Shown: one piece after another, positions 25,692-34,562 of the stretch
How the letters are laid out: every line of letters begins with the position of its first letter
How positions within the stretch are numbered: the stretch's first letter is position 1
Assembly (NCBI RefSeq): GCF_000753735.1
Contig: NZ_JPIN01000005.1
Location: 1-64,000 of the forward strand
DNA: 64,000 nt
Source of the DNA: Pseudidiomarina atlantica
Lineage (GTDB): Bacteria; Pseudomonadota; Gammaproteobacteria; Enterobacterales; Alteromonadaceae
Direction: 5' to 3'
Notes under the pieces: generated by a model
Seen by the model: only the letters and a program-made list of their open reading frames with translations
Database searches by the model: none
Told to the model about the DNA's origin: nothing
Position numbers and translations under genes: made by a program

Positions 25692-26901
25692 GTTTGATTA
25701 TCGCGGTCGCGATGCGAGTGGCGAGCTGGTAACCGGCGCCTTGGAAGCTAATTCCGAGCGAGCTGCTGCGGATACGTTGATTCGTCGTGGGGTGACGCCA
25801 TTAACCATTGTCTTGCGCCAAGAAAAATCGGCGAAAGCCGGTTTTTCGTTGTTCGAAGAGAGCATTAATCTAGACGATCTCATCGTTTTCACACGACAGA
25901 TGTATTCGTTAACCAAAGCTGGCATTCCAATTTTGCGTGCCATCGACGGGCTTGCAGAAAACAGTCCGAAAAAACGTATGCGGGCGGTACTGAAGGACGT
26001 TGGTGAACAATTAGAACGGGGCCGCGAATTATCGGCGGCCATGGCTGGACACCCGAAAGTGTTTCCACGCTTGCTGATTGCGGTAGTGCATGTCGGTGAA
26101 AACACCGGTCAGTTGGAAGAGGCATTTGAGCAGTTATCTGAATATTTAAGTAAAGAGCAGGACACTCGCAAACAAGTGAAATCAGCATTGCGCTACCCAA
26201 TGTTTATTATTAGTGCCTTGGTTATCGCAATGTTCATTTTGAATATTTGGGTGATTCCAACCTTTGCGCGAATGTTCGAGCAGTTTGGCGCCGAGCTACC
26301 ATTGCCGACTCGAATCTTGATTGGCACCTCTGACTTTTTCGTAAGCTGGTGGCCCGCAATCATTATCGCAATGGTGCTAGGTTGGATTGGTTTTAAACGC
26401 TTTACCACGAGTAATGACGGCCGCCTGATATGGGATCGTTGGAAAACGCGCATGCCGGTCTTTGGTGATTTAGTGAAACGCAGTTTGCTATCGCGCTTTT
26501 CGCGCAGCTTTGCGGTGATGTTACGCGCTGGCGTACCCTTGACCCAGTCATTGCATTTAGTCGCAGATGCTGTAGATAACTATTGGATGGCCGAGCGCAT
26601 CGAAGATATGCGCCGCACCATCGAGCGAGGTGAGGGGCTAACCCGAGCCGCGCAAGGCACGCAGCTATTTACCCCGCTGGTCATGCAAATGATAAATGTT
26701 GGCGAAGAAACCGGCCGCGTTGACGAACTCTTGAATGAAGTCGCCGACTATTATGAACGCGAAGTAGATTATGATCTGAAAAGTTTAACAGCCCGTATCG
26801 AGCCGATTATGTTGGTAATCGTTGCGGTAATGGTGGCCATTATGGCACTCGGCATATTTACACCGATGTGGGATATGATGGATGCTTATAAAGGTCGCTA
26901 A
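25684..26901 (+). CDS. mshG: MSHA inner-membrane platform protein MshG
   Basis: The 405-aa GspF/PilC-type protein has two GspF repeats (about 65-190 and 270-390) and three TMs (near 170-190, 220-240 and 370-395). It couples the MshE motor to pilin extraction from the membrane. ATG 25684 follows GAGGG and lies inside the end of mshE. Confidence 0.95.
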   Translation: MAEFDYRGRDASGELVTGALEANSERAAADTLIRRGVTPLTIVLRQEKSAKAGFSLFEESINLDDLIVFTRQMYSLTKAGIPILRAIDGLAENSPKKRMRAVLKDVGEQLERGRELSAAMAGHPKVFPRLLIAVVHVGENTGQLEEAFEQLSEYLSKEQDTRKQVKSALRYPMFIISALVIAMFILNIWVIPTFARMFEQFGAELPLPTRILIGTSDFFVSWWPAIIIAMVLGWIGFKRFTTSNDGRLIWDRWKTRMPVFGDLVKRSLLSRFSRSFAVMLRAGVPLTQSLHLVADAVDNYWMAERIEDMRRTIERGEGLTRAAQGTQLFTPLVMQMINVGEETGRVDELLNEVADYYEREVDYDLKSLTARIEPIMLVIVAVMVAIMALGIFTPMWDMMDAYKGR

Positions 26902-26947
26902 CAACAAACTGGCTATACAGACACTGCTGACGATGAGGAACAACACT

Positions 26948-27544
26948 ATGAATGCCCAACAAACCAAGCAGCAGCGCGGTTTTACCCTAATTGAACTGAT
27001 TATTGTGATTGTCATTCTGGGGCTGTTGGCAGCATCAGCGCTGCCGCGCTTTACTCGCGTCAGTGCAGACGCCGAAGATGCAGCCGTAGAGGGCGTAGCA
27101 GGTGGTTTTGCCAGTGCGGTTAGTCTAGTACGTGCGGAATGGGAATTACGGGGTCGACCGCAGGGCAACACCGATGGCTCAGGAGCCGTGGTCGTTATGG
27201 ATGGTGTACCCGTCAATGTCGACGGTAATACCGGCTACCCAGTCAGTGGCAACAACAATAGTGAAGCACACGATCAAAACATGAGTAGCGAAGATTGCCG
27301 CACCATCATGCAAGCAATCTTACAAGGCGCGCCAACTGCCACCAGTAATTTTGGCTTACTTGGCGAAAACCGCTACTATGTCGCCCGCGAAAACAATGGT
27401 ACCAATGATATTTGTGTCTATTTTCTCGCCAATACGATTCAGAATTTAGCGTCAGCGCCAACAGGTAATGATTATTTGAGCGTTGGCAACGTATTTGTTT
27501 ATAACCCGCGTACTGGCGGAGTAAGCATTTTCAGCAATAACTAA
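26948..27544 (+). CDS. MSHA minor prepilin (MshB-like)
   Basis: The 198-aa prepilin has a short basic leader and the class III motif QQRG/FTLIELIIVIVILG, cut after Gly by the prepilin peptidase and N-methylated on Phe. The C-terminal globular domain is acidic and Asn-rich. By position after mshG it corresponds to mshB; a separate mshF is absent. ATG 26948 is chosen because GAGGAA at 26935-26940 precedes it; ATG 26933 and earlier starts would give overlong leaders. Confidence 0.8.
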   Translation: MNAQQTKQQRGFTLIELIIVIVILGLLAASALPRFTRVSADAEDAAVEGVAGGFASAVSLVRAEWELRGRPQGNTDGSGAVVVMDGVPVNVDGNTGYPVSGNNNSEAHDQNMSSEDCRTIMQAILQGAPTATSNFGLLGENRYYVARENNGTNDICVYFLANTIQNLASAPTGNDYLSVGNVFVYNPRTGGVSIFSNN

Positions 27545-27560
27545 GAAAAGGAAGAGCAAA

Positions 27561-28076
27561 ATGTCAATCGTTAAAGCACGCCAAAACGGCTTTACTTTGA
27601 TCGAGCTCATTATTGTGATTGTGGTGCTTGGTATACTAGCTGTGACTGCTGCACCGCAGTTTATCAATTTCTCGAGTGATGCGCGCGAGAGCGCGTTACG
27701 TGGCTTGCAAGCAAGCATGAAGTCAGCTGTTGAGCTTGGCTACGCTAAAGCAGCCATCGAAAACAAGTTATCTGGTGAAGCGACCATTACCGCTGCAGAC
27801 GGCACAAGCATTGCGTTAGCTAACGGCTATCCCAAAGCCAGTGCAGTGCAAGCGGCCGCCGGCGCCTCATCAGACTTCGTATTCGCTGAGCAAACTGCCG
27901 GTGTTTACACCGGTGGTTCGCCATCGAATGGTACCTATGTCGGCACCTTTGCAAGTCTAATAGATGGTACGGTAAGTGCTGCAGTCATAGCTGCAACAAA
28001 CTGCTACATTACCTATACTGACAACGCAGACGACACCGGCAAGCCAACGCCAACGGTAACTGTGAGTGGTTGCTAG
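27561..28076 (+). CDS. MSHA pilin-like prepilin (MshA paralogue)
   Basis: The 171-aa type IV prepilin has the leader MSIVKARQNG and mature start FTLIELIIVIVVLGILAVTA. Its first 28 mature residues are identical to those of the next gene. The rest, with a C-terminal Cys pair (NCYITY and GC at the end), has diverged. It is probably a minor or alternative MSHA subunit. AAAAGGAAGAG precedes the ATG. It forms a tandem array with the two flanking prepilin genes. Confidence 0.85.
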   Translation: MSIVKARQNGFTLIELIIVIVVLGILAVTAAPQFINFSSDARESALRGLQASMKSAVELGYAKAAIENKLSGEATITAADGTSIALANGYPKASAVQAAAGASSDFVFAEQTAGVYTGGSPSNGTYVGTFASLIDGTVSAAVIAATNCYITYTDNADDTGKPTPTVTVSGC

Positions 28077-28101
28077 TTTTATAAATCATGGAGAACGCAA
28101 T

Positions 28102-28584
28102 ATGAAACAACAAAAGGGTTTTACCTTAATTGAATTAATTATCGTGATCGTTGTATTAGGTATCCTTGCGGTTACTGCAGCGCCACAATTCATCAACTTC
28201 CAATCTGACGCCCGTGCCTCAACCGTAGAAGGCGCTAAAGCTTCAGTGCAAGGCGCAATGCAACTCGTCTACGCCAAGTCTCTTATCGAAGGTGAAGAGA
28301 ATAGCGCAACAGCTTCTGTAGAAACAGAAAATGGCGTTGTTTCAACAGTCTATGGTTACCCTGCCTATGAAGCTGACGCTAACGATGCAAATGCAGATGG
28401 AGGAATCGCCCTAGCCGCAGGTTTGAATGTTGATGCAACGACTGGAGAGTGGGTCGTATCTGGTTCTGGTCCAATCCAAATTCGCCCAGCAAGCGCAGAC
28501 GCAACAGCAGATTGCTATGTTGAATACACTGAAGCATCAGCAACTTCTCCAGCCAAAGTAACTTCTAATACTGACAACTGCTGA
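28102..28584 (+). CDS. mshA: MSHA major pilin
   Basis: The 160-aa prepilin has the leader MKQQKG, mature start FTLIELIIVIVVLGILAVTA and a C-terminal disulfide pair (DCYVEY and the last residue Cys). Last place in the pilus unit, a good ribosome site (GGAGA at 28090-28094), A/T-ending codons and a strong terminator right after fit a highly expressed major pilin. Which of the two paralogues is the main subunit is an inference. ATG 28102 gives the canonical 6-residue leader. Confidence 0.85.
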   Translation: MKQQKGFTLIELIIVIVVLGILAVTAAPQFINFQSDARASTVEGAKASVQGAMQLVYAKSLIEGEENSATASVETENGVVSTVYGYPAYEADANDANADGGIALAAGLNVDATTGEWVVSGSGPIQIRPASADATADCYVEYTEASATSPAKVTSNTDNC

Positions 28585-28604
28585 GATTAGCAAATTTTCA
28601 AAAA

Positions 28605-28634
28605 TGAAAAGGGCGCCAAGGCGCCCTTTTTCAT
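28605..28634 (+). terminator. Terminator after mshA
   Basis: GGGCGC (28611-28616) pairs with GCGCCC (28621-28626) around CAAG, extended by an A/T stem (TGAAAA with TTTTTCA), and followed by five T residues. The symmetric A and T runs make it able to act on both strands, though the opposing mshQ-like gene ends 160 nt away. Confidence 0.9.
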
Positions 28635-28648
28635 ATCCTTGATCTCTT

Positions 28649-28741
28649 CGAACAGCAAACAGCGAATAGCTAATAGCTAACGGCGAAGCACCCAACTCGC
28701 ATTCGCGCACCCCTAACGAACAACGACTAACGAATAACGCT
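28649..28741. repeat. Heptamer-repeat tract related to 92-156
   Basis: Units of seven bases, variants of TAACGAA, TAATAGC and CAACGAC, run through 28661-28684 and 28714-28741. The stretch GCACCCCTAACGAA at 129-142 recurs here with one change at its start (28707-28720). The following 28744-28792 has a second short motif family, CCCGAAC. Between the mshA terminator and the mshQ-like stop no gene is visible. Confidence 0.65.
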
Positions 28742-28793
28742 CACCAACCCCGAACAGCACCGCGCACGAATCCCGAACCCGAACCCCGAACCA

Positions 28794-31700
28794 TCAATTC
28801 ACTTCCTTCCAAAACAACACCCGCGAATTCCCTCGATACTGACCAAAGCCGCCAATCGCCCGTGGATCCAAATACATAGCTCCAGCCTCATCACGCCACT
28901 CGAACTCAAGCCATGCCGGAGCATCATATTCATATATAAATTCACCCGTATTGCCGGTGCCGGGCGCCAACCAACGTAGCGTATCAAACGGCAGAGCGCC
29001 ATCGGTCAGTGTGCTGTCGCTGCCAGCGGCAACGGGCGTTAAGTTATTCGGGTCAGCAATCACATTTAAGCCAGCAACTAGCGCGCTAGAGCAACTATCA
29101 TCGGTGTGGGTGACAAAGCGACTGCCGTCGAAATATTCAGCGTACAGTGGTACCGAAAGGTCTTCATTCTCTGGACCATAGGTATTTTCCAGTACTAAGC
29201 GGCCGTAACGGAGCTGTGCGGTGCCATTGAGCGGAGCAGCTGCTCCTGCCACAGCTGCCAAGGTAAGGTCGCTACCTGCAAAGTTACGGTTATCGATTTC
29301 ACTTAGCACGCGCAGGCCCAGCTGCAAGCTCGCGAAGGGGCCATCGATATTGCCGTCTGGGTGGCGGTTAAAGCCCGCGTTGGCCGCATTAAACGTCATC
29401 ACTCCTGCGGTCCAAGCTTGCTGCGCCGCTAAGTTGAGCAAACGGTCAGCAAAGCGATCGGTAGCAGTGTCAGCAGGTGCTAAATTGGCTGCCGCGAAGC
29501 CAACTTCTGCGGTGCCACTATAACCACTGGAATCATAGTTTTCGGTAATATTGCCGTCACTATCGACCGCGTAAAGCTCGTAGCTGACCGTCAGCGCTGG
29601 CTCGGACATATAAGTAAAGTCGCCGGCCACACAGCTATTCGCCACGGCCGAGGTGTTCAGCGCAAAACGGAAAGGTGCGAAGCGACCTACAGTCGCATTT
29701 TGCTTAGCAGCCACGTCGCCGGCACCCAAATAGCTATTGCCGTTCAAGCCGGGTGCGAGTTCGATGGTGCCGACGTCGAGCCAGCGTGCGCTGTCGGTGC
29801 GCAAGCTACCGGCTCGATTGGTATCTAACTGCCAGCCTTGGGTACCGACAAAATCGCTAGCTGGAGCGGTTGCGGTACTCGGATAGAGGGTTTGCACATA
29901 ACTTGCTTGTGCTTCGGCAGCAGGTGTCTCGCGTCCGAAGTTGGGCGTCGCATCGCCATTCGCATTTTCAGCGGTAATGATGAGTGAGAAATTATCGCCG
30001 GCAGTGGCAAAGGCGCTGCCGCCGCTGGTCGTTGCGCTGACGGCTTGATTGGCGTTATCCACGGCAAAGAGCCGTAAGGTATGTGGTTTCACGACAAAGT
30101 CGTTCACGCTGGTACCGGTCAGGGTAATTGCTGGATCATCAATGACCGACTCATCTGCATTGGGCGCTTCGCTTAGGTTAACGCGACCATGCAAGCGCAG
30201 TGCGCCAACATCGGTATAGTTGGCAACTAAGGGCGCATTGCCGTTGGCGTCAAAGGTGACAGGGACATTGGCGTAACTAAGTGTTGCACCGGCATCATTG
30301 AGCGGCACATTAGCGCCATTCGCGATGAAGTTTTGACCCGCTTGGCAAGTCAGTGGATTGCGACAAGAGGTTGCCAGTTCAAGCACCTGTGCACCAGTAA
30401 GCCGCGCTTCGCAAGCTCCGGTCTGAGTGTTAGTTTCAACGGCGCGCGCGAGCACGTCAAAATCGGTACCGGCAAAGGACGGTGGAATGGCACTTAAGCC
30501 ATCGTTGGCGGTAAAGATCAGCCCAGCAGTACGAAACTCAATTTCACAATTAGTCGTGGCGGTGCCCGCGCTGTCGTAACACTCGGTAGGATTTTGTGCC
30601 GCGGGAGCACCATTACTGAGGCTCACCGTAGTGGTACCGCCATCGACATAGCGTAGCCCTAAAGTACCTTGTCCGCCGGTAAAGCCAAGCACGCCACCAT
30701 TGGCGAAAGTACTGCCGGTAGCAGAGCTCGATAAAGCAACCTCGGTGGCATCGGTGTAGCGACTTGCGCAACTCGCGTCCAGACAGGCGACGACTTGGAC
30801 TGGTGCGGCAACGCAGCTAACGACCGATAGCGGATGCTGAATCCGGTAGTGATGGATGTCAGTTACCTCAGTGTCGCAACCAAATGCATCGCGCACCGCA
30901 TCCTGAACAGCGTCAGTAAAGTTAATGGAGGTGTTGTTACCGATATCCACGGTGCCAGCGCTCAACACCGCTCCTTGTAGGTTACTATTGTTACCGAAGG
31001 TGATGTCATTGGACGTATAAGGTGCATAGAGCACACCATTGAAGGTGTACGTGGTACTACCTTGGTTGTAGTTGCCGATCTCAAAGCTGGCACCATCATA
31101 GAGGTTGATCATTAGATTCTGGACAGCGCCCGTTGGGTTAAAAAAGAGGTTGTTCCCACCCGTTATACTGTCTTCGATGAAAATGCGTACCGGACCTGCT
31201 GGGGCGATAGCGATAGTTGAGTCGTTGTTCAGTGAGATGGTGCGGACAAAGTAATCGCCCGGACCTAAGGTTAGGGTTTGTGACTGTGGTCCAAAGTTGA
31301 TGCTATCGATTTGATAGGTGCCACCGCCAGTAAGACTGGCACTCGCGTTGTTACCACTGAGGTTAATTTCGTTATAAGTACCAGGGCCGAGGTTCGCAGG
31401 GTTGGTAAATGAGTTTCCCCCGTTAAAGCTTGGAAATACATTCGGTGTCAGTGGTGGAAATTGAACCACGGCTTCTTCGACAACGCCTGTTGGAGTCGGG
31501 GTATTACCGTTGGTATTGTTTGGATCGTCGATTTCAGTGCCGTTGATCTCGGAATTATTGCCATAAGTGAAGCCGCTATCACCAATGACACCATAATCTA
31601 CCAAATCGTTCAGCGCGTCACACTGCGTCGCGCCACCACCGCCTGAGCCAGTCTGACAACTTAGTGGCTGTGCACCATCAGAAGTGTCACAAAACGCTGT

Positions 31701-32660
31701 ACCGCCGACAGAGTCAGTGTTGCCCGCGTTGTTGGTAATATTCACTGCCGTGGCGTCACCACCAATTTGACCCGCCCAATCAATTACGATATTGCCCGTT
31801 GCAATGGCGTTACCCGTGATAGTAGCGTTACTGGCTTCGAGGCGTATAAACCCAGCCGCGACATTGCCGTCAATGGTGTTGCCGGAACCAATGATTACAT
31901 TCTCGTTGGCTGTCACATCACCTGTGAGCGTACTGTTCGATGGTGCTAGGGTGACGCGGTTGGCGCTTACCGAACCGTTCACGGTGCTGCCACTGGCTAA
32001 GTTAAATTCATTGTCGACGACGATCGGACCATTCAGACTCACTGGAGAGTTACTCTGTAAATTACCAGCGTTGATAGAGCCGGTGATTGAGCTTGAACTG
32101 CCAACGCTGAGATTGTTGGTAACATTCAAGTTGCCGGTTACCTGACTGTTAAACCCCAAGGTCAACTGTGTAGCACTGATAGGGCCCGTAATCGTATTGC
32201 TCGACACCAGTGAAACCTGTGGCGCGACAAGCGAACCTGTCACGTCCGTGTTGTTGTTTAACGTGATTTGGTTTTGACTATTCAAATTACCTTGAACTTG
32301 GTTATCACTGCCGAGGCTGATCTGACCCACGGCATTCAGATCGCCGAACATTTGCATAGTGCTATCAGAGCTAATCGAGCCGGTCGCGTTAATAGTGAGC
32401 GGGGTGTTGGCACCGAGGAATACTTGGGCATTCGATAGCCAGACGTTGCCGGTAACATTCACTTCGGCAATTTTGTCGAATACCAACACATCGTTCCATT
32501 GCAAAGTGAGGCCGTTGGGACATTGTGCAGGACTATTGCCTTTTTGACTGCAGCCTGGGGGCAAGTTCTTACGAAAATCGTAGGTAGCAGCTTGTGCACT
32601 GCCACTCAGTAGGATGAGCGCAAACGTTAGGCCATAAATAAACTTGTTATTCGATACCAT
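28794..32660 (-). CDS. mshQ: MshQ-like giant surface protein with beta-helix N-half and DUF6701 C-half
   Basis: The 1288-aa exported protein has a signal peptide (about 1-24, ending SAQA). About 250 residues of bactofilin-like beta-helix repeats follow (roughly 20-residue units such as VTGNLNVTNNLSVGSSSSIT), then a second polymer-type beta domain to about 600 and a C-terminal half resembling the DUF6701 region of MshQ. MshQ lies at the end of the MSHA locus in Vibrio and Shewanella and is thought to be surface-exposed and pilus-associated, with unknown role. ATG 32660 has GAGG 6 nt upstream and overlaps mshP by 14 nt. The family name rests on synteny and the C-half; the beta-helix replaces the lectin-like domain I would expect. 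Confidence 0.75.
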   Translation of the reverse strand: MVSNNKFIYGLTFALILLSGSAQAATYDFRKNLPPGCSQKGNSPAQCPNGLTLQWNDVLVFDKIAEVNVTGNVWLSNAQVFLGANTPLTINATGSISSDSTMQMFGDLNAVGQISLGSDNQVQGNLNSQNQITLNNNTDVTGSLVAPQVSLVSSNTITGPISATQLTLGFNSQVTGNLNVTNNLSVGSSSSITGSINAGNLQSNSPVSLNGPIVVDNEFNLASGSTVNGSVSANRVTLAPSNSTLTGDVTANENVIIGSGNTIDGNVAAGFIRLEASNATITGNAIATGNIVIDWAGQIGGDATAVNITNNAGNTDSVGGTAFCDTSDGAQPLSCQTGSGGGGATQCDALNDLVDYGVIGDSGFTYGNNSEINGTEIDDPNNTNGNTPTPTGVVEEAVVQFPPLTPNVFPSFNGGNSFTNPANLGPGTYNEINLSGNNASASLTGGGTYQIDSINFGPQSQTLTLGPGDYFVRTISLNNDSTIAIAPAGPVRIFIEDSITGGNNLFFNPTGAVQNLMINLYDGASFEIGNYNQGSTTYTFNGVLYAPYTSNDITFGNNSNLQGAVLSAGTVDIGNNTSINFTDAVQDAVRDAFGCDTEVTDIHHYRIQHPLSVVSCVAAPVQVVACLDASCASRYTDATEVALSSSATGSTFANGGVLGFTGGQGTLGLRYVDGGTTTVSLSNGAPAAQNPTECYDSAGTATTNCEIEFRTAGLIFTANDGLSAIPPSFAGTDFDVLARAVETNTQTGACEARLTGAQVLELATSCRNPLTCQAGQNFIANGANVPLNDAGATLSYANVPVTFDANGNAPLVANYTDVGALRLHGRVNLSEAPNADESVIDDPAITLTGTSVNDFVVKPHTLRLFAVDNANQAVSATTSGGSAFATAGDNFSLIITAENANGDATPNFGRETPAAEAQASYVQTLYPSTATAPASDFVGTQGWQLDTNRAGSLRTDSARWLDVGTIELAPGLNGNSYLGAGDVAAKQNATVGRFAPFRFALNTSAVANSCVAGDFTYMSEPALTVSYELYAVDSDGNITENYDSSGYSGTAEVGFAAANLAPADTATDRFADRLLNLAAQQAWTAGVMTFNAANAGFNRHPDGNIDGPFASLQLGLRVLSEIDNRNFAGSDLTLAAVAGAAAPLNGTAQLRYGRLVLENTYGPENEDLSVPLYAEYFDGSRFVTHTDDSCSSALVAGLNVIADPNNLTPVAAGSDSTLTDGALPFDTLRWLAPGTGNTGEFIYEYDAPAWLEFEWRDEAGAMYLDPRAIGGFGQYRGNSRVLFWKEVN

Positions 32661-33102
32661 CACTGGCCTCCAACAATAGCTGGCGGGAAAATTCGAAATC
32701 ACCAGCGGCACATTGTGCGACTGCGAGGATGCGATAGTGGTCGCCGGTATAGGGTGCGCTTAACGATAAACGGTCGCAATAAACATTGATTTGGCAACGG
32801 TCGAGTCCGGTGGCCGCGAGGTTTTGCTGCAATACCAGAGCCTGCGGCGTGTTACTCGAGCGCGCAGGGCATAAACTACTATTCGCGGTGTTGCTCGACA
32901 GCGGGAATAACTGGGTGAGAAAAATTTCTGCAGCGCTGCGCGCGGCGGCCTCAGTGCGGGTACCGTAGACCTCGGTAATGGTGGTATCGCTACTATCGCG
33001 AATTAATTTCACCACAGTGAGGCCGATCAGTGCTAACACCACAATCACGAAGATAGCGATGGCAAGCGCCGCGCCTTGTTGCCGCGCTGCGGAATGAGGC
33101 AT
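32647..33102 (-). CDS. mshP: MSHA minor pilin-like protein MshP
   Basis: The 151-aa protein has an N-terminal RQQGAALAIAIFVIVVLALIG segment, a PilX-like non-classical prepilin start (cut after Gly in QQG/A) and a small periplasmic part with Cys pairs. It lies between mshO and mshQ as in the canonical locus. ATG 33102 (4 nt past the mshO stop) fits translational coupling; ATG 33116 or 33135 are possible, and none has a good ribosome site. Confidence 0.75.
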   Translation of the reverse strand: MPHSAARQQGAALAIAIFVIVVLALIGLTVVKLIRDSSDTTITEVYGTRTEAAARSAAEIFLTQLFPLSSNTANSSLCPARSSNTPQALVLQQNLAATGLDRCQINVYCDRLSLSAPYTGDHYRILAVAQCAAGDFEFSRQLLLEASDGIE

Positions 33103-33106
33103 GCGA

Positions 33107-33928
33107 TTAGGGCACATTAGGCAAATGAATCTCATGGTTGATTTGAATCCGCTCGTCAGTAACTGAGCCAACGCGCCAGTCGAGCAAGACTAAACTATTG
33201 CGCTGTAGCGAGGCCGGGCTGACCCGAAACGGCAGTTGCCCTGCAGCTAACTCATTGACCAAGGTGGTCATCATAACTTCAGCATTGCCCGCGCTACTGG
33301 TCAAACTGGCAGTATTGGGCTGGCTGGCGTTGTAACCGTAGTCGGCAAAACGCAACAGTCGTTGACTGGCTTCGTCGTAACACCAACTCACTGGCGTTGC
33401 ACCGACAAAGTACCTGCGCCCAGGACTTTGCTGGCTAAACTCGGCATTTGCATCGGTAAATTCGATGTCGATGACCCCGGACTGGCCGCTCACCGCATTG
33501 ATAGTTTGAATCTGCTGTCGCCGTGTACTGCTCGCGGCATAGATATGTGGCGCTTGAGTAGCGTAGACAAACAACCATTGGTTGACCAATGACGTTTCAC
33601 TTTGCGGTTCAATCGCAATAAAACTGTCGCTGCCCGCCGCTAAGCCTTGGGGGAGTTCCAAATAGCGGCTGCTTGCCACTAAGGGAACGAATTCGATGCA
33701 TGCGGTATTCACGCGAAGTGAACGAGGTACTACGTATTTAAGTTCGCGAGTGAGGCGCTCAATGGCGAAGCGTGATTCCGCAATAAGCTGTTGTCGCGCG
33801 CTGGTGTCGGCAAAAATTTGCGCCCCAAAACTGACATAGCCAAAGCTAAATAAACCCAAAATAGCGAGAATCACCATAACGATGACCAACTCTATTAGGG
33901 TGAAGCCATGCGCATGACGTTTGGCCAT
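33107..33928 (-). CDS. mshO: MSHA minor prepilin MshO
   Basis: The 273-aa prepilin has the leader MAKRHAHG and mature start FTLIELVIVMVILAILGLF, a long N-terminal helix and a larger globular part with a pair of Cys, as in PilW/MshO. Its ATG overlaps the mshD stop (TAATG). Confidence 0.85.
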   Translation of the reverse strand: MAKRHAHGFTLIELVIVMVILAILGLFSFGYVSFGAQIFADTSARQQLIAESRFAIERLTRELKYVVPRSLRVNTACIEFVPLVASSRYLELPQGLAAGSDSFIAIEPQSETSLVNQWLFVYATQAPHIYAASSTRRQQIQTINAVSGQSGVIDIEFTDANAEFSQQSPGRRYFVGATPVSWCYDEASQRLLRFADYGYNASQPNTASLTSSAGNAEVMMTTLVNELAAGQLPFRVSPASLQRNSLVLLDWRVGSVTDERIQINHEIHLPNVP

Positions 33929-34449
33929 TAGTAGTTCCCCTTCACCACGGAGAATTCAAAGTTTTGCCCCAGCGGCGTAACTGTGGTTACCAAGACGCGT
34001 TTAAAAGCGCTGCGACCGACACCGCAGACGCCAAGCGCATCGCTATAACAAACGCTAACGGCAAAACCAAAGCCCGGATAACGTGCGGCGAGGCTATCAC
34101 CCTCGGCAGTTGCGAGCGCAGGAAAAGTCACTTGTAGCTGGTGGTAATCATCGACATCATCAAAAGTGTCACGGGTTTCGGCGTCGGGACCAAAGTTGGC
34201 AGCATCGGTACAGGCAGGGCCGCTGACGCCATCGCAACGCACTAATCCGCCACTGCGATTGCTTTGTTCGTCAAACGATTTGGCAATAATTTCATCGAGT
34301 AGCGCTTGCCCTAAGGTCGCTGCGCGTAGCTGTAAAACCGGTTCGGCGCTGCGAAAGGCTTGAGGATAGAGCAGGGTAAATACCAGCACCAAAGCGATCG
34401 CCAAGGTGACGATACCAATGATCAGTTCTATCAACGAAAAACCGCGCAT
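33928..34449 (-). CDS. mshD: MSHA minor prepilin MshD
   Basis: The 173-aa prepilin has the very short leader MRG and mature start FSLIELIIGIVTLAIALVLV. It is PilV/MshD-like, with Cys in VRCDG, PACTD, VCYSD and VCGVG. It heads the minus-strand mshDOPQ unit, and the 113-nt AT-rich gap to the divergent mshC-like gene should hold both promoters; no strong hexamer pair is clear. Confidence 0.82.
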   Translation of the reverse strand: MRGFSLIELIIGIVTLAIALVLVFTLLYPQAFRSAEPVLQLRAATLGQALLDEIIAKSFDEQSNRSGGLVRCDGVSGPACTDAANFGPDAETRDTFDDVDDYHQLQVTFPALATAEGDSLAARYPGFGFAVSVCYSDALGVCGVGRSAFKRVLVTTVTPLGQNFEFSVVKGNY

Positions 34450-34562
34450 GAGAAGACCTTGTTAGAGCATTCTTTTATAACTTTTTTAATACGTTCCATA
34501 GTATACGAATTTACTTTACACTGCATATTATTAAATCAATTGAGACCATCGACGATTTTCCT

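Noticed and set aside
28744-28792. Short CCCGAAC repeats considered as a CRISPR array
   Set aside because: The units are 6-7 nt with no spacers of regular length and no cas genes nearby.
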